Positions 13,581 through 19,328 of a stretch of DNA of 36,326 bases are shown here, piece by piece. The stretch comes from a virus. The stretch lies in the IMG/VR virus record IMGVR_UViG_3300032291_001037, positions 1 through 36,326 of that record; one strand, written 5' to 3'. Within the stretch, counting starts at the first letter, position 1. Each line of letters starts with the position of its first letter. Both the position numbers and the translations under genes were made by a program. Under the pieces are notes generated by a model, which was given only the letters and a program-made list of their open reading frames with translations, did no database searches and was not told the DNA's origin.

Positions 13581-14299
13581 GCGCCCATCATTTTGACCCT
13601 GACATTGCTGCACAGGTGGGCTGCAACGCCGCTGTGATTTACCAGAACATATTTTACTGGGCTGAAAAGAATGCTGCCAACGATAGGCATTTTTACGATG
13701 GCCGCTGGTGGACTTATAACAGCATAACGGCATTTGCTGACTTATTCCCCTACCTCACTAGCAAGCAGATACGGACTGCATTAGACAAGCTAGAGGTTAC
13801 TGGCCTCATTGTAAGTGGCAGTTTCAATCAATCTAATTACGACCGCACCAAATGGTATTCGCCGACTTGCCTTAACGAGCAAGCCCATTTGCCCAAAAAG
13901 GCAAATGAAGTTGCCCAGAAGGGCAAACCTATACCAGATATAAACACATATAATAAACCAGATATAATTATAGAGGGCTTTCCGCTCTGGATGCCTATTG
14001 ATGCTTGGAAGGGATGGGTTGAAATGCGGAAGCAGCGCAAACGCCCATTGACCGATAGGGCCAAGACAAGAGCAATCAATAAATTAGAGGCTCTGCATAC
14101 CGCTGGGCATGACATAGGAGAGTTGCTAGACCGTTCGACAATTAACGGCTGGCTTGATATATACGAACCCAAGGAGAACAATCGTGCAGGAAATAGTGCC
14201 AAGCCAACAGAACCAACTAACCCAATGGTCAGAGCCGTCCTTGCCAGCCAAGCTAAACGAGCTGCTAATGGGAAGCGACCTTCCGACGATTGGGCCTAA
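13577..14299 (+). CDS. Replication initiator, lambda O-like
   Basis: A 240-residue protein. The N-terminal half is a winged helix (AAVIYQNIFYWAEKN, RWWTYNSITAFADLFPYLTS, KQIRTALDKLEVTGLIVSG), as in phage O and replisome-organiser proteins. A polar linker around 110-130 is encoded by the candidate origin. The C-terminus (WKGWVEMRKQRKRPLTDRAK, then WLDIYEPKENN) is the helical domain usual in phage initiators. It binds the origin and recruits the helicase loader, whose likely gene overlaps its 3' end. No phage helicase or polymerase is present, so host enzymes must be used. Confidence 0.82.
   Translation: MSAHHFDPDIAAQVGCNAAVIYQNIFYWAEKNAANDRHFYDGRWWTYNSITAFADLFPYLTSKQIRTALDKLEVTGLIVSGSFNQSNYDRTKWYSPTCLNEQAHLPKKANEVAQKGKPIPDINTYNKPDIIIEGFPLWMPIDAWKGWVEMRKQRKRPLTDRAKTRAINKLEALHTAGHDIGELLDRSTINGWLDIYEPKENNRAGNSAKPTEPTNPMVRAVLASQAKRAANGKRPSDDWA
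13886..13970. other. Candidate replication origin inside the initiator gene
   Basis: Within the linker coding part lie two palindromes, CATTTGCC-6 nt-GGCAAATG (13886-13907) and TTGCCC-4 nt-GGGCAA (13911-13926). An AT-rich stretch with two exact 11-bp direct repeats ACCAGATATAA (13933-13943 and 13957-13967) follows. Palindromic iterons next to an AT-rich unwinding zone inside the O gene are how lambdoid origins are built. Inferred from pattern only. Confidence 0.55.
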
Positions 14300-14708
14300 G
14301 TCTGCTAAGACATTGCAAGAATATGTGGATGCACCACGCCCACCTATGCCAGAGCGCGAACAGGTTGAGGTAATGATTGCAAAGCTGGCGCTTGCCACTG
14401 CTAACCAGAAGCGCAGTCAGGATGAAGAAGCAGAGCGGTTGGAACTTTACTGGATGGCCCTTCGGATTTACCCGCTAGTCGATTTGCGGGGAGCGTTCAT
14501 TAAGCTGCTACGCACCTGCAAGTTTATGCCTACGCCAGCAGAAATAGACACGCTGGTTCAACAGGAGGGATATGACAGGCGCAGGAAGGTGAGCAGGGCA
14601 AAGCATCTGCTAATGATACACCACCGCGACTACACGCCACCGAAGGAATATGTGACCGCCGAAGAATTAGCAGAGCTACGGAGAAACCTACAAATTGGCA
14701 AAGACTGA
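14184..14708 (+). CDS. Putative helicase loader (lambda P/G39P-like position)
   Basis: A 174-residue protein starting at a GTG with AAGGAG 8 nt upstream, 116 nt inside the initiator gene in another frame. The middle (LELYWMALRIYPLVDLRGAF then KLLRTCKFMPTPAEIDTLV) has the 'A-K-R-FMP-PAE' pattern found in phage helicase loaders and related replication proteins. Together with the O-like gene it forms an O-P type pair. The C-terminus is basic and helical. The family is not certain. The longer frame to 14154 has no ribosome site. Confidence 0.62.
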   Translation: MQEIVPSQQNQLTQWSEPSLPAKLNELLMGSDLPTIGPKSAKTLQEYVDAPRPPMPEREQVEVMIAKLALATANQKRSQDEEAERLELYWMALRIYPLVDLRGAFIKLLRTCKFMPTPAEIDTLVQQEGYDRRRKVSRAKHLLMIHHRDYTPPKEYVTAEELAELRRNLQIGKD

Positions 14709-14868
14709 CGGGAGCGCGGCGACAAACCTTATGTGCGACCTTATTCGCTTTCAATCTGGCAAGCTATCAATGGATGACATTCGCAAGCATTGGGCCAAGG
14801 GCCAGTATGCAGGAGCGCCAGAGGCATGGGCGCTGGAAGCCATCGCGCACGCAAAACGGCAAACATAA
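14695..14868 (+). CDS. Small hypothetical protein after the helicase-loader gene
   Basis: A 57-residue protein if it starts at TTG 14695 (GGAGA about 11 nt upstream); an ATG at 14731 would give 45 residues. It carries MCDLIRFQSGKLSMDDIRKH then WAKGQYAGAPEAWALEAIAH. It overlaps the upstream gene by 14 nt and ends just before a terminator, so it closes the replication operon. The sequence is helical and unrecognised. Confidence 0.55.
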   Translation: MAKTDGSAATNLMCDLIRFQSGKLSMDDIRKHWAKGQYAGAPEAWALEAIAHAKRQT

Positions 14869-14908
14869 AAATGGCCCCACCAGTTAAGGCAGGGCCATCT
14901 TTATCATT
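14869..14908. terminator. Bidirectional terminator between convergent genes
   Basis: ATGGCCC (14871-14877) pairs with GGGCCAT (14892-14898). It is followed by CTTTATC on the plus strand and by TTTTTATG on the minus strand, so it can stop both the replication operon (plus) and the 14907-15200 gene (minus). Confidence 0.7.
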
Positions 14909-15200
14909 AAGCCATTGGGTGCTTATATGGTTTCAACACCACTTCACGGCATTCGAGATATTTAACTGGGAACTCCTCTTTTTTGTCCCCAATCACTTCG
15001 CCATCCTGAAAATAACAAACTTCATTTCCAGTGACATCATAGCAGTTGATGGGCATTGTTTTGTTATCAAGGTCGAAAACGCTACCCCAATCACGTTCAA
15101 GGCTGATTTTGCACAACCTTACTGCTTCCGTGATGTTGTGTGCGCGGCCCCATGATGAACCACCCATGATAAAACACACTGCAAGAATGTCTTGTTTCAT
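14907..15200 (-). CDS. Hypothetical early protein, 97 residues
   Basis: A 97-residue protein, MKQDILAVCFIMGGSSWGRA then HNITEAVRLCKISLERDWGS, followed by a DLDNKTMPINCYDVTGN segment. The ATG at 15200 has GGAGATTGAA upstream and is preferred over the start at 15212. It is alone between a terminator and a promoter of the shared phage type, so it is an independently transcribed early gene. SSWGRA at residues 14-19 is found in other phage proteins of unknown function. No signal peptide is evident. Confidence 0.72.
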   Translation of the reverse strand: MKQDILAVCFIMGGSSWGRAHNITEAVRLCKISLERDWGSVFDLDNKTMPINCYDVTGNEVCYFQDGEVIGDKKEEFPVKYLECREVVLKPYKHPMA

Positions 15201-15268
15201 TTCAATCTCCAAATTGTCAAAGAGCGAGACGATTGCCTCATCAACAGCTTTTTGCTGCTGACAAAAAC

Positions 15269-15309
15269 CTTATACCAGCTTCGTAATATAATGTAAAGCG
15301 TTTTTTTCA
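15269..15309 (-). promoter_or_regulatory. Leftward arm of the divergent early promoter pair
   Basis: Minus strand: TGAAAAAAACGC block (15309 to 15298), -35 TTTACA (15297 to 15292), a 17-nt spacer and -10 TATAAG (15274 to 15269). It transcribes the 15200 gene. The block and -35 are an exact mirror of the rightward promoter 21 nt away. Confidence 0.75.
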
Positions 15310-15351
15310 TATAAAATAAAAATGCACTTTAATGAAAAAAACGCTTTACAT
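15291..15351. repeat. Perfect 20-bp inverted repeat at the divergent promoters
   Basis: ATGTAAAGCGTTTTTTTCAT (15291-15310) and its exact complement ATGAAAAAAACGCTTTACAT (15332-15351) are separated by 21 nt of AT-rich sequence. Each arm covers the upstream block and -35 of one promoter. The arrangement suggests a shared regulator binding site as well as promoter duplication. Confidence 0.85.
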
Positions 15352-15373
15352 ATAATTTAGCCGATTATAAAAG
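15333..15373 (+). promoter_or_regulatory. Rightward early promoter for the 15422 operon
   Basis: Plus strand: TGAAAAAAACGC block (15333-15344), -35 TTTACA (15345-15350), a 17-nt spacer and -10 TAAAAG (15368-15373). A TATAAT at 15351-15356 could also serve with other -35 bases. The leader contains a GGGGC-TTT-GCCCC hairpin (15389-15401) before the AAGGAG ribosome site of the first gene. Confidence 0.72.
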
Positions 15374-15421
15374 AGGGCATCAACCACAGGGGCTTTGCCC
15401 CGCCACTTAAGGAGAAATAAA

Positions 15422-15679
15422 ATGACATGGATTACAGACGGAACAGATAGCGGCTGGTCTATTTTGAATGGCGAAAATGAGCGCATTGCAACAGTATGGC
15501 GCACAGCGCATAACTCTCCGCGCATTGCAAGATTGGTTTCGGCAGCACCAGAATTACTAGCTGCGCTGCTTCCATTAGTTGAGGCATCCACTGTTAGTGG
15601 CGGCATCATACGTTTTGATGGTGACGAATTGCAAGCTGCTCGCACTGCTATCGCCAAGGCTACTGGCGCTCAATCGTAA
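15422..15679 (+). CDS. Hypothetical early protein with ARLVSAAPELL motif
   Basis: An 85-residue protein. The N-terminus (MTWITDGTDSGWSILNGENE then RIATVWR) is beta-rich. The C-terminal helical part has RIARLVSAAPELLAALLPLV and ends AARTAIAKATGA. The same 'AARLISAAPELLAAL...ARAAIAKA' block occurs in the 16285 gene and in many phage early proteins of unknown function. AAGGAG lies before the ATG. It is the first gene of the rightward early operon. Confidence 0.75.
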   Translation: MTWITDGTDSGWSILNGENERIATVWRTAHNSPRIARLVSAAPELLAALLPLVEASTVSGGIIRFDGDELQAARTAIAKATGAQS

Positions 15680-15737
15680 TAAAATGGCTTCGGCCCTACC
15701 CACCAGAGGCCCAGCCTCGCTAATATGGAGACGTAAA

Positions 15738-15974
15738 ATGACACGCAAAGATTATCAATTACTCGCTGATACAATCGCGCAATTCAACCGCGACCTTGAT
15801 AAAGATGCAAGCGGCGCTTTGACAGACACAGGTCGGGCAATCATATCGGGCGAACGCATAGCGGCACAGACGATTGCCCATAGGCTTGCATATGAATTGC
15901 AGTTGAATAACGAACGCTTTGACCGCAAACGCTTCATCGAAGCCTGTCAATTAGATGCGGAGGCAGTAGCATGA
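15738..15974 (+). CDS. Hypothetical early protein, 78 residues
   Basis: A 78-residue helical protein: MTRKDYQLLADTIAQFNRDL at the start, AAQTIAHRLAYELQLNNERF then DRKRFIEACQ at the end. The 'N-FDR-RF-EAC' ending is common in small phage early proteins of unknown function. GGAG lies 8 nt before the ATG; the longer frame from 15579 overlaps the upstream gene. The stop overlaps the next gene (ATGA). The 58 nt upstream contain no gene. Confidence 0.72.
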   Translation: MTRKDYQLLADTIAQFNRDLDKDASGALTDTGRAIISGERIAAQTIAHRLAYELQLNNERFDRKRFIEACQLDAEAVA

Positions 15975-16273
15975 GTAAGAACCTCACAACCCTAGCACAA
16001 GCTGCTATCGACGCGCTCAATACCTACACAACAGAGCGTAACCGCCAATATCAAGAATGGTCGGCATCGCGTTACTCTAAGGGCTTTAAGGCTAATTCTT
16101 TTGGCATTAGCGATGAGCAGGAAATAGAATTGCTAACCGCTATTGTTGATTGCGATGATGACGCCTCCGGCACATTACAAGAACTAATCTGGCAAACAGA
16201 ATGGGAATGCCCTGATAACGAAGCGGATTACCGATACGAAGAAATGCGCTCTAATCAATTATTGCAAGGTTAA
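15971..16273 (+). CDS. Hypothetical early protein, 100 residues
   Basis: A 100-residue acidic protein, MSKNLTTLAQAAIDALNTYT then TERNRQYQEWSASRYS; the C-terminal half is Glu/Asp-rich (AIVDCDDDASGTLQELIWQT). The ATG overlaps the preceding stop as ATGA and has GCGGAGG 8 nt upstream. Acidic charge would suit a DNA-mimic or host-interaction protein, but no family is seen. Confidence 0.68.
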   Translation: MSKNLTTLAQAAIDALNTYTTERNRQYQEWSASRYSKGFKANSFGISDEQEIELLTAIVDCDDDASGTLQELIWQTEWECPDNEADYRYEEMRSNQLLQG

Positions 16274-16284
16274 GGGGATATAAC

Positions 16285-16581
16285 ATGAAGCATACAAAAG
16301 GGCCTTGGCATATATGCGAAGTAACTGGCAGATATTTGCGCTACATTCGGGACGAAAAAGGCTTTTGTGTCGCAGAGGCTATTAAGCCTCAAAATAGCAG
16401 CGCGTCATATATCGACATTGATGCAAACGCACGGCTAATTTCCGCCGCGCCTGACCTGTTGGCTGTGCTGGAATGGTGGCAAGCGCAAATGCGGGATGAC
16501 AACTGCGACGATATAGGAACGCTATTAGATGACATGAGCGCAAAGGCTCATGCCGCAATCGCAAAAGCAAAAGGAGCATAA
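16285..16581 (+). CDS. Hypothetical early protein, paralogue-like to the 15422 product
   Basis: A 98-residue protein. It starts KHTKGPWHICEVTGRYLRYI and has IDANARLISAAPDLLAVLEW, ending AHAAIAKAKGA. The ARLISAAPDLL block and the ending match the 15422 gene, so the two share a domain. The 'HTKGPW' start is known from many phage proteins of unknown function. AAGGGGATA lies before the ATG. Confidence 0.78.
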   Translation: MKHTKGPWHICEVTGRYLRYIRDEKGFCVAEAIKPQNSSASYIDIDANARLISAAPDLLAVLEWWQAQMRDDNCDDIGTLLDDMSAKAHAAIAKAKGA

Positions 16582-16582
16582 A

Positions 16583-16885
16583 ATGGATTACGCAAATTTA
16601 ATTCGCAAATGGGCTGAAGACCGCAACCTTATAGAAGGCAGCGACCTCAAAAGCCAATTCGTCAAACTGATTGAGGAGGCTGGCGAACTGGCTAACGCTA
16701 TCGCTAAGAACAACAGGGATGAATTTGCAGACGCTATTGGCGATATGTTCGTCGTGCTGACCATCATGGCAGCGCAGAATGATATGTGGGTAGAAGATTG
16801 CATCGCACGCGCATATATCGAAATTAGGCATCGCAAGGGTAAGATGGTTGACGGCATTTTCATCAAGGAAGAAGCAGATGTTTGA
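16583..16885 (+). CDS. MazG-like nucleotide pyrophosphohydrolase
   Basis: A 100-residue all-alpha protein of the MazG superfamily. The metal-binding residues are seen as EEAGEL (Glu31, Glu32, Glu35) and EFADAIGD (Glu47, Asp50, Asp54). Members hydrolyse (d)NTPs to monophosphates plus pyrophosphate and may clean the nucleotide pool or lower alarmone-type signals during infection. In a phage with a nucleotidyltransferase cassette nearby, it might also remove unwanted nucleotides. AAAGGAGC lies before the ATG. It overlaps the next gene by 8 nt. Confidence 0.85.
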   Translation: MDYANLIRKWAEDRNLIEGSDLKSQFVKLIEEAGELANAIAKNNRDEFADAIGDMFVVLTIMAAQNDMWVEDCIARAYIEIRHRKGKMVDGIFIKEEADV

Positions 16886-17177
16886 TTATGATTTTATGCC
16901 GGAAGAAAAAGTAGATGAAGTGGTGCTTGTTGACAGCCTAGGCATGACGCCACGGCAATTAAACATGGAATTGATAGCAGCTATCGCGCAAGAGTATGAC
17001 TACACGCTTGAGGACGTTTTAGGCAAAAGCAAGCTGAAAGCCTTGGTCGCAGTAAGGCGCAAGTGCATGGTAATGCTGCGGGATAAAGGTTATTCGACTA
17101 CAGAGATTGGGCGGATTATGAAACGCGACCACAGCACCGTTGTTCACGCACTGCAAAAGAGTAGGGCTACAACATGA
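16878..17177 (+). CDS. DnaA domain-IV-like DNA-binding protein without ATPase
   Basis: A 99-residue protein whose residues 30-95 match DnaA domain IV: LIAAIAQEYDYTLEDVLGKS, RRKCMVMLRD, YSTTEIGRIMK and the signature RDHSTVVHA (83-91) that contacts DnaA boxes. The AAA+ domains are absent. It could bind DnaA boxes on phage or host DNA, to regulate phage transcription or block host initiation. Domain-IV-only phage proteins exist but are rarely studied. It overlaps the MazG gene by 8 nt and the next HTH gene by 4 nt. Confidence 0.85.
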   Translation: MFDYDFMPEEKVDEVVLVDSLGMTPRQLNMELIAAIAQEYDYTLEDVLGKSKLKALVAVRRKCMVMLRDKGYSTTEIGRIMKRDHSTVVHALQKSRATT

Positions 17178-17389
17178 CACCCGCAAAGCTAAAGGTTGCC
17201 CGTCACCGCATGGGGTATAGCGTAAACGAAATGGCTGATGCACTGCGCCTATCCGGAGCTAATGGAGGCACAACCATTCGTAAGATGGAAGCTGGCAAAG
17301 TAAATATCACTGGCCCTATAAGCGTTGCAGTCGATGCTATGCTAAAAGGTTACGACCCGTTCGAGGATGATTATGACACAGGCGAATAG
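17174..17389 (+). CDS. XRE-family HTH regulator
   Basis: A 71-residue protein with one HTH: LKVARHRMGYSVNEMADALR then GGTTIRKMEAGKVNITGPIS. It is of the 'KMEAGKVNITGPISVAVDAML' type seen in many phage regulators. ATGA overlap with the DnaA-IV-like gene makes the two co-translated. It is a second candidate for binding the shared promoter block. Confidence 0.85.
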   Translation: MTPAKLKVARHRMGYSVNEMADALRLSGANGGTTIRKMEAGKVNITGPISVAVDAMLKGYDPFEDDYDTGE

Positions 17390-17600
17390 TCATCAAGTGG
17401 GCGGCAACCATTACGCATCTAAGGCTATCCAGCCATGGGAGGCAATGGAGGCGTGGATGAGTAAAGAGGCATTTACTGGCTTCCTTCATGGTAATTGTAT
17501 AAAATACTTAGCAAGGTATATAGACAAGAACGGCATTGAAGACTTAAAGAAGTGCCAGCATTACCTCGCAAAGCTTATTGAGATTGAGGGCGGAGCATGA
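17373..17600 (+). CDS. DUF3310 protein
   Basis: A 75-residue protein of the DUF3310 family: VGGNHYASKAIQPWEAMEAW then FLHGNCIKYLARYIDKNGIE, and LKKCQHYLAKLIE. The family is widespread in phages and is sometimes called nucleotide-kinase related, but its function is not proven. GAGG lies 6 nt before the ATG at 17373; the ATG at 17367 is too close to it. It overlaps neighbours on both sides. Confidence 0.88.
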   Translation: MTQANSHQVGGNHYASKAIQPWEAMEAWMSKEAFTGFLHGNCIKYLARYIDKNGIEDLKKCQHYLAKLIEIEGGA

Positions 17601-18382
17601 TTGAGACACCAAAGATTGAACAGCGCAGCGTTGCGGATTTAATCCCGTATGCAGCCAACAGCCGAACGCATAGCGATGCACAGGTTGCCCAGATAGCGGC
17701 AAGCATTAAAGAATTTGGCTGGACAAACCCAATCCTTGTCTCTGGCGATAACACTATCATTGCGGGACATGGGCGCTTGCTGGCAGCACGCAAGCTTGGC
17801 ATGGAAGAAGTGCCAGCGATTGTCCTTGACCACCTTAGCAAAGCACAGCAACGCGCCTTAGTAATAGCCGATAACCAGCTTGCCTTAAATGCAGGGTGGG
17901 ACATGAATATGTTGAAGGCCGAGATTGAAGACCTAGACCTAGAAAACTTTAACCTTGATATATTAGGATTTGATGAAGACTTTTTGGATGGATTGCTAGA
18001 GACGAAACCATCTGGAGATGCAGAAAATCCTTATACAACTAAAATCAAAACGCCTACTTACGAGCCACAGGGCGAAAAGCCTGCGGTAAAAGAATTGTAT
18101 GACGACGCAAAAGCTGTCGATTTGATTGCCGCCATTAAAGCCAGTAATGTTAGCGAGGAAGAAAAGCTCTTTTTGATGGCAGCGGCTTCGAGGCATATCG
18201 TTTTTGATTATGCAAAAGTCGCCAATTTTTACGCTCACTCGTCGGCAGACTGCCAAGAGCTTATGGAAAATAGCGCGTTGGTTATCATCGACTTTGATAA
18301 GGCGATAGAAAATGGCTTCGTCAAGCTAACGGAAGCCATTAACGAAATGTTCCAATATGGTGAAGATAGCGAGGATGAATAA
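17597..18382 (+). CDS. ParB-like domain protein with an extra C-terminal domain
   Basis: A 261-residue protein. Residues 7-100 are a ParB/sulfiredoxin-type domain (SVADLIPYAANSRTHSDAQV, QIAASIKEFGWTNPILVSG, IIAGHGRLLAARKLGMEEVP), with the GHGR box in place of the usual GERR. Many phage relatives join this to a DNA methyltransferase. Here the C-terminus (YEPQGEKPAVKELYDDAKAV, SRHIVFDYAKVANFYAHSSA, MENSALVIIDFDKAIENGF) carries no methyltransferase motifs. It starts with ATGA overlap and overlaps the next gene by 8 nt, so it belongs to the cassette with the phosphatase/cytidylyltransferase and glycosyltransferase. Confidence 0.78.
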   Translation: MIETPKIEQRSVADLIPYAANSRTHSDAQVAQIAASIKEFGWTNPILVSGDNTIIAGHGRLLAARKLGMEEVPAIVLDHLSKAQQRALVIADNQLALNAGWDMNMLKAEIEDLDLENFNLDILGFDEDFLDGLLETKPSGDAENPYTTKIKTPTYEPQGEKPAVKELYDDAKAVDLIAAIKASNVSEEEKLFLMAAASRHIVFDYAKVANFYAHSSADCQELMENSALVIIDFDKAIENGFVKLTEAINEMFQYGEDSEDE

Positions 18383-19328
18383 CGACTACACCTTTGTCCG
18401 TCATGGGCAAACATATTGGAATAAGAATGGGATAATGCATGGGCAGTATGACATCCCTCTAAATTACACTGGTGTAAAGCAAGCAGCAAAAATTTCTAAT
18501 GAGCTAAAGGACGAATTTTTCGACCTGTGTCTATGCTCCCCGCTGCAACGAGCAAAATCTACCGCCTTTAGCATATTGCGCCACCATAAAAATACGCCAA
18601 TCCTGTATGATGGTAGGCTGAAGGAACTAAGCAAGGGATTGCTAGAGGGTAAGCATTTGAACAGTGAAAAGCTGCTCAAAGATGAAGACCTTAATTTGCT
18701 CAAAAAATTTAATATCGAAAGTAAGGTAGAATTTTTTGAACGGGTGAAGCAATTTGTAGACGAAACTGAAAAAAAATATAAAAATAAGAAAATTCTGATA
18801 GTAGCCCATAGCGGCACTATTAAGATGCTATTTTTTGCTTTTGATTTTCCAAAGGTTCCGCTTCATAGGGCTTACTATGGTTTGCATATAAAAAATTGCA
18901 AAGCGTATAAGGTCGGCTCAATACATTCAGAAAGTAAGAAAATGAAAATTGGTTTCTTCCCGATGGTCGCAGACATTCTACATTCCGGTCATGTCCTATC
19001 CCTTGAGGAAGCTAAGAAGCATTGCGACTTTTTGATTGTCGGCTTGCACTGTGCGCCTAACTACAAAAGCCCACAGCAATCAATCTATGAACGCTATATG
19101 CAGCTAAGGGCTGTGAAGTGGGTAGATGAAGTTATCCCTTATGAGAACATCGAAAAGGATAAGGACATTTTTGTGTCTTTAGACTATGATGTCTACTTCC
19201 TTGGCGAAGACCATAAAAGCGATGACTGGGAGCTAAAGGACAAAATCGAGGAGATGGACAAGGAGATTGTCTATCTGAAGCGTAAGCATAGCTACAGCAG
19301 CCGGAAAATTAAAAATGAGTGCAAATAA
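18375..19328 (+). CDS. Histidine phosphatase fused to a TagD-like cytidylyltransferase
   Basis: A 317-residue two-domain enzyme. Residues 1-185 are a phosphoglycerate-mutase-like phosphatase: FVRHGQT with phospho-His10, SPLQRAKST (Arg59), Glu84 and AHSGTIK (His145). Residues 190-317 are a nucleotidyltransferase: GFFPMVADILHSGH (HxGH, His203 and His206), YERYMQLRAVKWVDEVIPYE, and an end VVYL-R---ISTTKIK-like in TagD, seen here as IVYLKRKHSYSSRKIK. TagD makes CDP-glycerol. It may therefore dephosphorylate a sugar or polyol and activate it as a CDP derivative. AT-richer than flanking genes, so possibly acquired. The ATG at 18375 is preferred to 18357. Confidence 0.82.
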   Translation: MNNDYTFVRHGQTYWNKNGIMHGQYDIPLNYTGVKQAAKISNELKDEFFDLCLCSPLQRAKSTAFSILRHHKNTPILYDGRLKELSKGLLEGKHLNSEKLLKDEDLNLLKKFNIESKVEFFERVKQFVDETEKKYKNKKILIVAHSGTIKMLFFAFDFPKVPLHRAYYGLHIKNCKAYKVGSIHSESKKMKIGFFPMVADILHSGHVLSLEEAKKHCDFLIVGLHCAPNYKSPQQSIYERYMQLRAVKWVDEVIPYENIEKDKDIFVSLDYDVYFLGEDHKSDDWELKDKIEEMDKEIVYLKRKHSYSSRKIKNECK

